Origin: Carposina sasakii
Lineage: Eukaryota; Arthropoda; Insecta; Lepidoptera; Carposinidae
DNA length: 64,000 nucleotides
Reading direction: 5' to 3'
Assembly: GCA_014607495.2 (NCBI GenBank)
Contig: CP053161.1
Location: 1,054,001 to 1,118,000, forward strand
Part shown: in pieces, positions 51,000 to 63,689 of the stretch
Layout of the letters: each line of letters starts with the position of its first letter
Position numbering within the stretch: the stretch's first letter is position 1
Program-made: the position numbers and the translations under genes
Notes under the pieces: model-generated
What the model saw: the letters and a program-made list of their open reading frames with translations, nothing else
Database searches by the model: none
Told to the model about the DNA's origin: nothing

Positions 51000-52855
51000 G
51001 ATCTGCGCTTAGTAACACATTCAGCGATTCATTTTTATATTCTAGAAGATGTAGAGATAGATATACTTAGATTACTTGGCTGCATAGGTAAGTGATTAAT
51101 TCCTGGCGTAGATAAACCACATAGATCAAAGGTTAAACACACACTAAAGTTTCTCATCAAAATTGAAATTTCCCCTCATCGATCCCAATATCCCAATCCT
51201 CTCACTTCTTGTATACAAGCAGGTAGGCAATCTATCAAATGGCTCAATCAAAATCTGCTATACCGGCGCCCTCTACATATTTTATGAAACATACACTCTC
51301 ATTAATCATTCAAGGGATCGACCCGAAACACTCGGCACTAATTAAGTAGGTAATTGAGTTACTTTGGGAATAGCTTACCTCATCTTTTCTTTTATTCTAA
51401 ATACGTTACTGAAAGCTATACATGAAATGGAAGTATTTTGTTAGGGACGTAACAATGTTATCTTGTCCTGATTGAATAATGACATAGCTAAAAAAGTGTC
51501 TATAAAATTGGATTAACGCGAGATTCAACGAAAAAGGTGAGTGAACGAATAAAGTGAAAAGTAATAGATTATTTTATGTTTGACGTAAGAGGGCTCTGTT
51601 AAAGACTTCTTCATAAAATTGTTGGGGGCATTATTGGTGCTGTCATTGAACAAAATATTATTACTGATTGTTCGGTTGTTATTTAACTAAAGCCCTGTCC
51701 TGTCAACCCTGAGGCAGAATCGTCGTCAATCGACGCAGCCAAATGATTAAAAGTTGAAGTTCGATTGTTCAGTCTAATTTGGGCCAAAAATTGTAATATA
51801 CACAGATATAGTATCTTATTTTATAATCAGGTATCAATAATCCTTGACAAGTTCTACGATAAATCTCAAAAGTAGGGTAACATCGTATATCAAACCTTAT
51901 AATCTGTTGGCAAAACCGAATGTTGATTTCCACGAATATGCACTCTAAGTTTATGAAACTTTAAAGTTTAAAACGCTTTTTGATGGGGTCACAGATATGA
52001 TAACCTGTAGGTACTAATGTTGTCGAAATATAGATTTGCTACTGCAATATTAAAGCAAATTGGTAATTTAATTTTCTACATCAATCTATATTTGTTTTGC
52101 TTGTCTTTCGAGACCGGCTAAATCTACATAATAATGTCAAAGGTCGATTCCGGCAGTCACGCTTAACTTATGCTTGAACGTACACCTAAAAAAATATTTA
52201 AGCATGTAAAAAAATTCTGGCAGTTGATTTTTGGCAGTCGCCTACTTAAACTTTATAAAAATTAAAAAATCCCAGAGCGTCCATTTTCAACTTCTTTTCA
52301 ATTTATTTTATACTCTCTTATTCACTCTTTTCTTTTTTTGACATAGGTACACAGGTAACATAATTTATGAATATGGTCGATTCTGGCTGTCACACTTAAA
52401 CATAAAATTTAAATTAGTCCTACCTATACCTTCTATCTCAGCCATTTAAGTTAAGAATAGAAAGGGACAGACCTGACTAATCTTAAGTTTTTACAGGTTG
52501 TTATAGTTTTACTTTTACAGTTTTATTATTTTAGGAAGTACCTAATGGTTTTATTGTGATGTAAATGATAGATAGATATTTGCAGTGGATCATCTTAGGT
52601 GTAGTTTTTCTCCAAATTGATCAAAATACATGTATTTACGCGTACAACAAATTTCAATTTAATAAACTTAGATTTTTTAAGTAATCACGCATCGAATTAA
52701 AACACGTCATAGGTTTGCCTCCAACTTTGACTGAGCGGTCGAGATCATCTCACCAAGTCTTTCTTAGTCACTTTGGGCCAATCCCAGTTTAGTCTGCTAA
52801 AAATGTTACCTAAGGAATCTAAAAAGAACTCATCTATGTATTAAGATACCTAATA
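51000..52855. other. AT-rich intergenic sequence
   Basis: Apart from GGTCGATTC(C/T)GGC-GTCAC words near 52145 and 52376, which suggest an old small repeat, I see no gene, RNA or well-defined element. Confidence 0.3.
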
Positions 52856-53240
52856 TACAGGGTGATTTTTGGTCGTCAACGTTCCCGAAAACTACGGAAT
52901 CTCCTCATCATCACGATCATTTTCCTCTATGGAAGCATACCTGGGAAGTGTCTGGTTCAAAGTCCAAAATGGTCCAAAGTTGAGTAAATAGACTGCGTTT
53001 TTCTGCATAAATGCACACTGACGCGTGTAGCAAGATTTTTTCAGGAGAAACAATTAATATCTGTCTATGAAAAAACTAGCATAAACACTGAACACTATAA
53101 ATTTCGCCAGATCAAGTAATAAAAAAAAATTCAAAAAAATTTACATCGTTTCCCAACATTTTTTTCGGCATAAACTTACTTTATTTGATGTATAGAGTAC
53201 GTACCCTTCGTTAAGGGTGGCAATGAAAAAACACCCTGTA
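52856..53240. mobile_element. ~385-bp ACAGGGTGATTTTTGG element, copy 2
   Basis: TACAGGGTGATTTTTGGTCG to AAAAAACACCCTGTA; better preserved ends than copy 1, flanked by TA. Collinear with 30586-30960. Confidence 0.85.
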
Positions 53241-54183
53241 TAGGCAGTTGTATCTACCCTTATCTACCTAAGTAAATACAGACAAATTTATTTTAGGATG
53301 TTTCAGTAAAATAAAATGACGTCTTTGATTTTTTCTCAAAGGGGATGATTGGCATACTTGTATACACAGCTCGATGGTTCGGTTGATTTCTTACGATTCA
53401 GTTTTCACGTTAATATTCGTTGGAATATGAATAGATATAGATGCCAATTTTATTTTGCATTATTTCCATGAAAAACATTAAAATTTAAATAAGTAGTCAA
53501 TCAGTAGCTAGCCAGTATGACTGTTTGCGTTACACAAAATAAAAAAAATAAGAAAAAAATCGCAAAGCCGAAATGGTCATGTACGAGTACATTTAATATA
53601 GACTCTTTAAGATAATTTCCTTAAACGCAAAACTTTACTGTGTCGCGTTTTCTCAGCTCACATATGATTAATTGGCGAAGTTCTGTGATCACGACACGGA
53701 AACACTTCTAATGCACATATCCTTACCCTGGAAGGGAAACGGCTTGGCTGAACTTGTACGCATCAATCATATGTGTGGTTGATTTAGGGTTTATTTTGCA
53801 CATCTGAGGGCACGGTGGTGCTTGAGCCAAGGCGAGCAAATAAGAGTTCGTTAAGCTCCAGGGCACTTTTAACTTCCTGCTATATAGAAACGTATTTTTA
53901 TATGGAGTAAAAATATTCACTTCAACTAGTATGTTGTTTTTATTTGGCAATGACCTCCAAAACTCCACAGCTTATGGAATACTAGTGGCCGCCCACGAGT
54001 TGTATGCGAGAAAGAGCATTACACCCGTGCAAAGCTTCCTCTTGAATCACTCTATCTATTAAAAAAACCGCTTCAAAATCAGCATCGATAGGGATGGACA
54101 GATAGTGACAGCGACTTTGATTTATATAGGTACTATATAGTAATAAATTAAGTAGTTGTCTAAGTATAGGTATTATCTGAAAT

Positions 54184-54457
54184 TATCCGAAAGCGGTGAT
54201 AGCCTAGTGGTTAAGACATGCACCTTCCAAGCGGGAGGCGTAAGTTCGATCCCAGTCACGGGATGTAAACCCGTTGGTCCTACACCTGAACTTTCTCCGG
54301 TCGTGTCGGCTTCCGTCCCATCGGACTATGAGAGTAACGGAATAGAGAGTGCATCTGTGCTTGCGGACACACTTGTGCACTATAATATCTCCTGCGTACC
54401 TGGCCAATCTTCGTAGAGATTGGTCGCCTTGGCCGAAATACGGTCGGAGATCATCAA
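54184..54457 (+). mobile_element. tRNA-derived SINE with 12-bp target duplication
   Basis: A box TAGCCTAGTGG and B box AGTTCGATCCC follow GCGGTGA; then CACCTGAACTTTCTCCGGTC and a body to GGTCGGAGATCATC. It is flanked by ATTATCTGAAAT at 54172-54183 and 54458-54469. The tRNA-like head is followed by an unrelated tail, so this is a SINE and not a tRNA gene. The reading frame across it is incidental. Confidence 0.88.
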
Positions 54458-54975
54458 ATTATCTGAAATAACAAAAGTAACGTTTGTTTTTTTTTTCAGT
54501 AGACTGAAAAGAACAATAACACAAAAGCAATACTGCTTGCTCATTTGAACGCAAACTTGCTGCTCTCGTTTCGTTTGAAATGGAGATGTTTTAGGGTTCC
54601 GTACGCAAAGGGTAAAAGCAGGCCCTTATTACTCGCATTGTTCGTTTGTCTATTACCAAGCTTTATATCATGAATCGTCATGGCTAGACATTCTGTATAC
54701 CCTGTAACAACAAATAGGTACAATTTTTACAGAAAATCTCACAGAACCCTTCGTGCGCGATTAAGACTTGCACTTAGCCGGCTTTTCAGTACTTGTTACA
54801 GAGTATTCTTTTGTTGATTTTCATTGGAAGAAGGTTGTATTTGCTGTTCACTAGTTCAACTTGAATAAACAAGGATAGTGCGCTATGACACTGATACCTA
54901 CCGTTATAAAGAAAAGGAAAACTTACTTTCTAAGAATATTCAGTTTTTATTAAGAGTATGTATTAACATTGTAGT

Positions 54976-55150
54976 AACATGTCCTTTTTAAGGGCATCTC
55001 TAAAATACTGGTCGAGGAATCCCACGACCGAAGGGCTGGCCAGTAGGTACTTTGGTCAAAGGATTAGCCTCGCCATCCAGCGGGGCAATGCGGCCTTTTG
55101 GCCACGTTGCCAGCGGTGGAGGAGTTGCAGGCAGTCTTCTATTTGTAAAT
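54976..55150 (+). pseudogene. Probable LINE ORF C-terminal relic
   Basis: The plus strand reads SFLRASLKYWSRNPTTEGLA, SRYFGQRISLAIQRGNAAFW, wording I associate with the ends of lepidopteran non-LTR elements (Q-R-G-N-A-A). Short and frame-shifted thereafter. Confidence 0.4.
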
Positions 55151-55185
55151 ATGTCCTAGATTTAAGCTTTTTATTTTGTACTAAT

Positions 55186-55527
55186 GGATGCCCGCGACTC
55201 CGTCCGCGTGGACTACAAAAAAAAACAATATGTCGAAATTATCCGGGATAAAAACATTTTCCCGGGATAAAAAGTAGCCTATATGTTAAGTGGGACCTTA
55301 TACAACACAATATATTCCTGAAAACTGCATCGAAATCGGTTCAGCCGTTTCTGAGATTAGCGTGCACAAACGCACAGACAAACAAACAAACAGACAAACA
55401 GACAAAAAATCCAAAAATCATCGTTTTGGGTTCTATTGCGTTGATAAAGGTCTCCTACAATATTTTTTCTCATATATCTTCCATGTACAGACAGCGATCC
55501 GTTGCGATTTTTATAATTTGTATAGAT
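55186..55527 (+). repeat. Dispersed repeat family A, full copy
   Basis: ATGGATGCCCGCGACTCCGT through CAGACAGCGATCCGTTGCGA, with an (ACAA)n expansion near 55378-55405. Confidence 0.75.
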
Positions 55528-56199
55528 TATTATCCATCTCACAATATTAATTATAAATAAAAATATAAATATTATTGGAACTTAAAATTGATTTTTTTAT
55601 ATTGCATAGAAAGGTATAAAATATGAAATCTCAAAAACGCCAAAATTACTAAGTAAACCGATTTCCTTAAATGAAATTTGGTGCGCAGGTAGTCTAGGAG
55701 AGTAGGTATACGGTATACCTATATAGTGTTATAGCTCAAAATGGAAAATTAATTCTAAATGTATGCAAATATGTTATTAATTTATGAAATAAATCACAGA
55801 CAACATCTGGTAATAACGGTCTGAAATTAAATTATTCATTAGCAAAAACGTAATCTCTGGAAAATATATAATGTTTGGGTGCGGACTCCATCAAAAAGTA
55901 AATGTTATGCTTATTACCGACTACCTATTATAACAAATTCCTATTTCTAGGCCTATTTCGCTACTGTCAATCAATTGTTACTAATATGTATTTTTGAGTG
56001 ACAGCCAGGTAAATATTGACATGTTGACATCAGACCATGATGGCTGGGTGCGCGATGAGAGCGCCAACAGTTAGAACTTGGGCGGACTTTGAAATGTCAA
56101 ATGGCTGGCTGTTGTTAAGAGTTAGTAAATAAACAATTAATTTAAATTAAACGTTGTATTTACGTATATTCTTTTTAATCATGTAAATCTGTAGCGTAG

Positions 56200-56620
56200 A
56201 TAATAACGTTGGCCTTTTTTATTTCCCGTCTGAAAGGGCACTATCAATAAATTTCGTGTAGTACACGCGGACTTTTGCATAGCTGTCCTCACGAAAGGTA
56301 AGTAAAGAAATAATCAAATTTTATCGAATAACGCATTTCATATATATTGCAGACGATTATTTATGAATGTGGTATCAACAAATACGCAGACTTTTGTTTA
56401 TTTTCAGTAAAACATGGCCAAATTAATTATCAAAACTGGATTCCGAGCAATCACACACGACATCAGTTTCCAACCACAAACGATACTAAAAAGAAAACAA
56501 TTAGTTCTGGCTCAACATGTGCAAGATGCAAAAAAAAAAATTAATATTAGGTTAATTTTCTTTATTTTTTTCTTTCTTATTTCTACGTCCCATGTATATT
56601 TTGTACCTCGACATGGCTAA
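56200..56620 (+). other. Possible small spliced gene or its relic
   Basis: A GTAAGT donor (ACGAAAG before it) lies at 56298, and TATTTTCAG precedes TAAAACATGGCC at about 56409. The ATG opens MAKLIIKTGFRAITHDISFQ, then PQTILKRKQLVLAQHVQDAK, ending in a poly-A run. The first ~46 residues look protein-like; the rest is hydrophobic low complexity. I do not recognise it. It could be a small gene, or a 5' exon of a gene lost to repeats. Confidence 0.25.
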
Positions 56621-57894
56621 ATTTGCATTACGTCATGTAGAGGTGTGATAAAATGAAAGCAAGAGCAATTATAACAGGATAACTGTTTATTTTAATATAA
56701 GTATTTAGACAATGCAAATGACACACAAGTGAATGAGTGAGAGAGAGCGCCAGCCGACCATCTATCATCTAATGCTCCCGTTTATAGATAAACGGGAGTA
56801 TTAAATTAATTGCTATTACATTTAGCGCAGGCGTTCATACTTCCATCAAGGTGTATGTAGCTGAAAATATTCTTGGGACGTAACTAGGACTGTCCTGTTC
56901 ATAACTAACTCGATTGTAGATATTTATAGAATTTTTTATTGCTATTTTTACCATTATCCTTGCACTTAACTACGCAGCAGGTATCGTTACCCATGTTCAT
57001 TTATATTCCGCTATAGTAAAAAGTAACAGACAGTCCTCTGAGTTTTCCGTTTTTGGCCACCGCAGGCGCTGTGATCGATTCGTGGTTCCCCACTTCTTGC
57101 TTTGCACCCAGCGAATAGGTATATCTTAGTAAATATTAACTGATCCAGCGCGTGCCTATGTCTTAAACGCCTTACCAATGTGTATTGCCACATTTTCATT
57201 ATTGTCACAGTATTAAGTTACTTACTCCGATATCCCAGTGGTTAATATACCTAGTTATTCACATACACAGTAACTAGGTCCATCATCCAAAGGAAACATT
57301 TGGAGATACGCACTCTATCTATATGTATATCTGGACATTAAAAATATCCTTACCTACCCTAATCTCCTCTCCATTTTGGTGGAGTGTTTGCCTTGTTAAT
57401 GATTAGGGTAAACACAGGACTTTAGCCAGTCTTCTTAAACCCAAAAGAGAAATTTATTTTATATTCAATGAGAATCTGATTTGCAAATGAAAAGTAATAG
57501 GTAATACGAAATATTTGAGAGCAATAGCGATAATCCTGTTATAATTTTATTTTTATCTTTAGCTTTAAATACTGGGTGAGTACATATTATGTACCTATAT
57601 TGATCACAACCCAACATTATCATCATTAACATCCATCACTTAAGAGTATTTTATGATTCTTTCAACAACATGATTTTTAATACGCCATATGCCTATATTA
57701 TGTCTTGGGGTTAAGCTTCTTTAAAAACTGCCTTTAAGATTTTTTTTCTTGTGTACTTAATATCTACGGGGAGTAGGTATAAAAATAACACAAATCATGG
57801 AATTCTGGATAGGAATACCTGGTTTTCTTTTTTGGTAAACAGACATAAAAAATAACTCCAGGACATATTTTACAACGTAGATACAATCATACAC

Positions 57895-57995
57895 ATCAGT
57901 CTATACTGCAGTCCACTGCTGAATATAGGTCTCCCCCAGGACACGTCACAAGGCTACCTGCCATGGTTTTTGCCCGGTGGTGTGATTTTCGAACT
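57895..57995 (-). repeat. LINE 3'-tail fragment, minus strand
   Basis: CTGCAGTCCACTGCTGAATA, TAGGTCTCCCCCAGGACACG and CAAGGCTACCTGCCATGGTT are the inverse of the tail seen at 16160-16370. Confidence 0.6.
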
Positions 57996-58094
57996 ATGTT
58001 GTCAACATTTGAGGCGCTGCTGCTTAACTCACGGAAACCCTTAATTGGCTCTCATGATACCTACGAGTAAACATGAGGTGTTGCTATTCTACTC

Positions 58095-58390
58095 TTGCGA
58101 CACCACACGTCATACATAAACAATCATCATGTCCCTATTTCAATCTATGATCAGATAGTTAAAGCAGTTTTTAAACATCTGCGCTCGTGGCTATACAGCC
58201 CGATCCTAGAGCGGCAGACACGTCCGCAAGCACGGCACACATGTTGTGTCGCTACTGGCATAGAGGATGCTGCTGGTCACAGAACACAATTACTCCTTGC
58301 TGCTGGTAGTGCTTGTGAACTGGGGTGGTGGAGCATATCTTTTTGCTCTAGTACATCGAACCAGGCCCTATCATGAGTTGTACGTCCCTT
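58095..58390 (-). pseudogene. LINE C-terminal zinc-finger fragment
   Basis: The minus strand includes VCRACGRVCRSRIGLYSHER, the C-x2-C...H-type finger that ends the ORF of a widespread group of non-LTR elements. Sequence around it is frame-shifted. Confidence 0.6.
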
Positions 58391-59189
58391 CGCAACGACT
58401 ACACTCCAAGTATCTCGGGTAAACAGTAAAACAAAATAAATACCAAACTAGTTTGTTCCAATTCCATTGATAACAAACTTTTCTGCCCCACACATGGGTA
58501 CCGATAGTGACAACCATAAAGTTTGCCATAAACTCTACTCCATTGAGCAAAAGTTTATACTGGATTTGTGTCCTTTGTTTTATTAGACGGGTTGTCAAGG
58601 TAGGTCCATTCATTATTTACGCGGGCCTCTTGCCTTTGAACCGTATTAAATCCCAAGTGATTTTCTTAGACACGGCATTTGAATAATAAAATGGTTTTTT
58701 GTCGCAGTTTCAATATCTGCCTTTTTCTTTTATTATCTTCAAGCTTTGATGATATCTTACCGTGTTATAAATATGCTTTTTCTGCAATGAAGAATTTCTG
58801 ATCTAAATATAGTTCTTAAAAGGATGCGTGCTTTTTAATTTTAACAGCGGCGGTCTCTTCTCTCTTCTTTTTTCTAACATGATTTGTTATATTTTCTGAT
58901 CTTCAAAGAATATACCAAGAATATTTTTAAATGTCTAAATATGAACACGGCAAGTAATAATAACGAATTCATGCTTAGATACAAAATATCTAAATTGTAG
59001 TATGCACGTTAGCGTGCATTTTCTTTGTGAAAACTTCATGTATTATATTCATGTATTACTCTTGTAAGATTTTAAAAATGTTTGCTCGTATACCTACCTA
59101 TCGGAAATATTTAGAGCTTATAACATAAAGAAGAAATGCATCAGACGAAGAGCAAGATAAGAGAAAAGATCAAATGTTCATTTCCCAAT

Positions 59190-59493
59190 AAATTGTAACG
59201 GATCGATTTCTGTACATGAAAAATATATTGAAAATATTATAATGGGTGGCCTTTTTACACTCAAGAGAACCCAAAACAATGTTTTTCCATTTTCTATGTT
59301 TGTCTGTATGTTTGTGCACGGTAATCTCAGAAACGGCTGAACCGATTTCGATCCAGTTTTTAGGAATATGTTGTGACAGGTCCCACTTAACATATTATAG
59401 ACTTTTTATCTCGGGAAAATGTTTTTATCCCGGAAAATTTCGACATTTTGTTTTTTGTGCAGTCCACGCGGACGGAGTCGCGGGCATCCACTA
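59190..59493 (-). repeat. Dispersed repeat family A, minus-strand copy
   Basis: From the right: TAGTGGATGCCCGCGACTCC, CCGGGATAAAAACATTTTCC, GTTAAGTGGGACCTGTCACA, ATCGAAATCGGTTCAGCCGT, and a diverged tail GTACAGAAATCGATCCGTTA. Confidence 0.75.
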
Positions 59494-59829
59494 GTAAATA
59501 ATTAATCTGCTGTTATAGTTTTAAGATAAGACAGTACACAAAAGCTATAGTTTAAACTTACTTTCTAGTAGGTACTTACACATTCATGACACTTTCCAAA
59601 TTAGTATATAGGTAGGTATATTTCCAATTTTACTTGACTTAAAATCATAATAATCGTAATATTTCAAAGATACTTAAACTTCACGGGATAGGTAGAGCGA
59701 TAGAATAGATACGTGAATCTATGCAAGTGTAACCAGGATATTCTCTACGATTCACAGGCACCTTTACTTCCAAAGGCCGCTGCAGCGTCCAGCTGCTGCA
59801 ACCAACATTGCAAGCAACTCGAAGGCATA

Positions 59830-59945
59830 ATCGATATTAGAAAAACATCGATATCGACATCAATGTCACAATCGAAAGCCCAACATCGATGTTCGATATT
59901 TATTGAAGGATAAACATCGATGTTGGATAATATCGATGATTTTTG
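59830..59945. repeat. ATCGAT-rich stretch
   Basis: ATAATCGATATTAG, ACATCGATATCGACAT, ACATCGATGTTCGATATT and ACATCGATGTTGGATAATAT recur within 115 bases. The motif density is reminiscent of the MITE at 9722-10358, but the ends are not the same and no target duplication was found. Confidence 0.45.
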
Positions 59946-60299
59946 CGTTGTCAAAAATAATAAAATTGAAGCAACTCTTCTACTACTTTACTTCGTAACT
60001 TGCGAGCCATGTAGGTAAGATATTTGCGGTCAAGACTTCAGACCTTTTTAAGCTCACAAATGCTTCGTTAAATATTTCTGTGACGTCCATTATGTGCCCG
60101 CTCGCAAATACTTAGATTTCGTGAGATACTTACTTACAATGTTTTGCATACTCCTCGTAAAATTCGGAAATAAATATTGTTTATTTTAGAGCTTCATCTC
60201 GTCGGTAGTTACCAACTTTATGACTATTGACTGATAAATTAAAGCAGTTTTTATATAAATGACGCTTGTGTTTATTATTAAATTAAGTTTGTTAATAAA

Positions 60300-61535
60300 C
60301 TAACGGATTAACCGATTTCGATCTGGTTTCTTTTGTTTGAAAGATGGGTTAGTCGAGAGTGTTCTTAGCACGTTCTTAGCTATGTTTCATAAAAACTGGT
60401 TTAGCAATTTGAAATATATTTCTTGATCGCTAATTTTACGTAATCAGGGGGCTGGTGTTGCGACTCGTTGCGACTCAATCCATCCCTAATGAAAATTAGG
60501 CTCTATCTAACTTTTTCCTCAACCTATTTTATAGGTTTGAAACTTTATAATAAGGTACGACCTTCATAAACCGGTAGACAGGTACGGTTACCTACTTAAC
60601 GCATTCCAAACACGTAACCTGATTTCAAAGAGGTAATCTCAGTTTTTCCCTTCAAAAAATTCCAACATTTTGTTCCTTAACTAAAATATTGCATCGAAAT
60701 TTCTCGACAGGACAGTAAAGTATAGTCTGTTGTAAAAAAGTGCGATTTTTTCGCAGAGAAAAGGGTATTTTATCTGATGCAAGGTTTTGAGTTACATTGT
60801 TGATGGGCTAAGTGCCTTTTTACGCTGATATTTCATGAATAGATGAGTTCTTTTCTACAATGTTATTTTGAAAAATGGTGCCTATTCTTATAAAATATGT
60901 CGTGGCAAAAGGATTCTTCTTTCGATACGTAGACCATAACATTATTAGGTACTGTTACAAAGTATCAAGTTTGGTGTGCTTAATAAATAATATAAAAATA
61001 AAACATTTAAATGTTACAGTTAGATCTTTTTATATGCCATAAAATAAATAAAGGAGAAATAACATACTTATTAAGTACCTACCTAATCTTTCACTCGCTC
61101 TGTATGACATGCTCGGATAAGGAGCTTTCTACTTTATGTTTCGGGGCCATTTTGCTAAATAAATAACTAGGTAACGAGCTATGTACGAGTTTTTAGTTTA
61201 ACTTCAAACGAATATAAAATAAGATAATTTTGTAACATGTTTACAGGTACAGCAGCCAACACACAACACAGCTTTGAGGTAACGAAAAACAGCTTTTTTC
61301 CGGTAAAGGGAAATGTCTCTCCCGCCCGAGATAAAATTTAGCCTATGAAATTTAAATTAAATATTTATTTCCTCACTACAACGCGAAAGAAATTCGACCT
61401 TCTTATTAGAATATAGGTATTTTATCAAACAAAAAAAAAAAGGAAAAGTTAAACTCTACCTACATTATAGGCAATTTGCTTTGTTATTATGAATGACTGA
61501 GAATCAACGCATAGCTTAAACAGCTGATCTTAGAG
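60300..61535. other. Intergenic sequence with an RTE-like tail
   Basis: 60300-60390 matches 49545-49620 (GATTTCGATCTGGTTTCTTT, GTCGAGAGTGTTCTTAGC). 60437-60455 carries TTTACGTAATCAGGGGG, the same word that flanks the foldback at 13142. Nothing coding was recognised. Confidence 0.35.
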
Positions 61536-61617
61536 AACTGAAACTAAGAGTGTGCGTAACTGTGTAAGAAGTAGGTTTTCGACAAGAAAGAATTTTCCGA
61601 AGTTCCCATGGGAATTT

Positions 61618-61751
61618 AAGCCTCGAGCACACCGGATGCGTATGCGTAGACGTAAGCATAGACGTCAAGCGGTGACAGTTTCATACATTAAACTCAGAGG
61701 TACGTGTACGTCTACGCTTACGTGCCTACGCATCTGGTGTGTTCGAGGCTT
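61618..61751. mobile_element. 134-bp hairpin element
   Basis: AAGCCTCGAGCACACCGGAT with GCGTATGCGTAGACGTAAGC pairs with ACGTCTACGCTTACGTGCCT and ACGCATCTGGTGTGTTCGAG before GCTT. The stem is about 50 bases with a short loop (GACAGTTTCATACATTAAAC). It follows directly on the repeat at 61535-61616. Confidence 0.75.
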
Positions 61752-62204
61752 GAAGCGGACAAAGTCGCGGGCTTGCGGGCACTCACGGGCAGACGCGGAC
61801 TAGCCAAATAGCGTCAAAAAATTATCACCGCATATGATCGCAATTTGTATCTACCAGTGTAATTTTGGTTATAAATGAAATATGTTACAATATTTTCTTG
61901 TCTTTTACGCCGGCTCATATCACCTGAAATGTGTAAAAAAGTCACATGTTTTATGATAAAAGCCGCTGAGGATTTATTATAAGTACGCAACGTTGTCACG
62001 TAGCTACAGATATTTTATGTGAACAAAGGTATATTGCAAAGGATTCTTTTAATATGCAGGTCTCGTCCCCTAAAGCAGGTTAGGGTCTGATAAGTAAATC
62101 AAATTTATTCGCAAAACCATCGCGAGGTAGGAAGGTTTCTACGGGGTATTACTAAGTTTGAAAACCTATTGGATAATGCGTTTATGTACAAGTATACAAT
62201 ACAT

Positions 62205-63567
62205 ATATGAAGCGATTAGTATCAAAATTGGTCAGATCCAAAATTAATCGTTTATAAACTATGACTGGGAAATATTCAGTATTACGTAAAGTTTAAAATG
62301 ACAATAATCAAAAGAGGCCAAATCCACATAATTTGTATTAAATTACGGTTTAAAAACCGGCTTTGGTATCAAAATTAGTCAAACACAGCACCATGGACAT
62401 TCAAAGTTGGGCAAATCCATTCGGACCAATCAGCGTCGAGTATTCTATATGGCGAGTCGGCCATGATGTTTTAGTGTTTAATCTGGTCTTGACGCTGACC
62501 ACGGACATTCTGTGTATTTTACGTAAAATGAAATATAAATAATGGAAGAAAACCCAATACAAATCGTTAAAACACCTCCTAATTTATCAAGAAAACCTTT
62601 GCAGCAAAAATCTACATGGGAATGCAACAGAGCTAAAGTTTTTATGTATCTAAACTTTCACTCGTTACGATTTTGCCTTCTTAGGATCAGTGGCTCTCAA
62701 CTGTTGGAACCAAGATCTTACTACAAAACAATAGTCGAATTGCAATAGCTGACCTTTTTTGTATCCCTAATTTAGTATTAAACTACGGACTGGTGGATTA
62801 TATTATTGTATTATATTATATTAGGTATGGTAGATACGTATTTTAAGTCAGAAAAATAAATACTTAACTAAAATATAAATAAATATAATATTATTATTGT
62901 ATCATGTAATGGTTTAAATAATTAACCTAAATAAATAATAAACATTTTGCGTATATTTTGTTTTTTTTTATTTACTCATTGATTTTTTCAACACACTTTT
63001 ACAACCTCTGGGCATATCTTACGGTATTTACAAACTAAGCCAAATCCCAGAGGCATAGAGGAATAAGATGTAGACATAGAGTGCTAATGTCATACTAACA
63101 GTTTCGATGCACCATTAGACTTTTCGGTGCCTCACAATTCCAGTCCTTGAGACTTAGATTGCATTACTATACGTTACAATACATTAGTAATGTAGTACAT
63201 TACTATACATTACACTAAAAGAATCTAAGTGTCAAGGACTGGAATTGTGAGGCACCGAAAAGTCTAATGGTGCATCGTAACAGTTAGTATGACATTAGCA
63301 CTCTATGACATCTTATTCCTCTATGCCAGAGGTAACATTCATAGGCAGTCAAATCCATCGAGCTCACAGTCAAACCAAGTCAAATCCACACTTAACTATC
63401 AAACTCGCTCAAATCCAATTTTAAAATACTATTCTGTTTTATTTTGTGTATGAGACTTGGGTAGATTATTATCTTTGATGTTGCCATATAGTTAAATAAC
63501 AATATGGAGTGTAGTGGTAATCTAGCATAAACGGATTTGACCAATTTTGATACCATTCGCCTCATAT
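62205..63567. mobile_element. Unclassified 1.36-kb inverted-repeat element with recurrent TCAAATCC motifs
   Basis: Left end ATATGAAGCGATTAGTATCA with AAATTGGTCAGATCC; right end, inverted, ATATGAGGCGAATGGTATCA with AAATTGGTCAAATCC. Short relatives of GG(T/G)CAAATCC or GTCAAATCC recur inside both ends (for example 62320, 62408, 63033, 63348, 63375 and 63404). A 68-codon open frame at 62542-62748 (MEENPIQIVKTPPNLSRKPL) has no family I recognise. Repeated subterminal words are typical of transposase-binding regions. A second hairpin element is nested inside. Confidence 0.65.
63053..63325. mobile_element. 273-bp near-perfect hairpin element nested in 62205-63567
   Basis: Arms of about 110 bases: GCATAGAGGAATAAGATGT, GTGCTAATGTCATACTAACA, GCACCATTAGACTTTTCGGT and CACAATTCCAGTCCTTGA pair with the right side at almost every position. 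The loop is ACATTAC-rich. CCAGAG is present on both sides (63047-63052 and 63326-63331), possibly a target duplication. Confidence 0.85.
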
Positions 63568-63689
63568 CTAAGTTTTTTACGCTCTTTGTATACACAAGGA
63601 ATATTGGGTAACTAATGTACCTACTTATAGAATCTTAGATACTAATAAAACTAGGCATACATACACAGTTTAATTTTCCAGGTATTCTA

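Noticed and set aside
54190..54260. tRNA gene
   Set aside because: A and B boxes are present, but the 3' half cannot close an acceptor stem and the unit is followed by a SINE body with a target duplication.
54156..54416. 86-codon open frame
   Set aside because: It runs through the SINE and starts in its target site; incidental.
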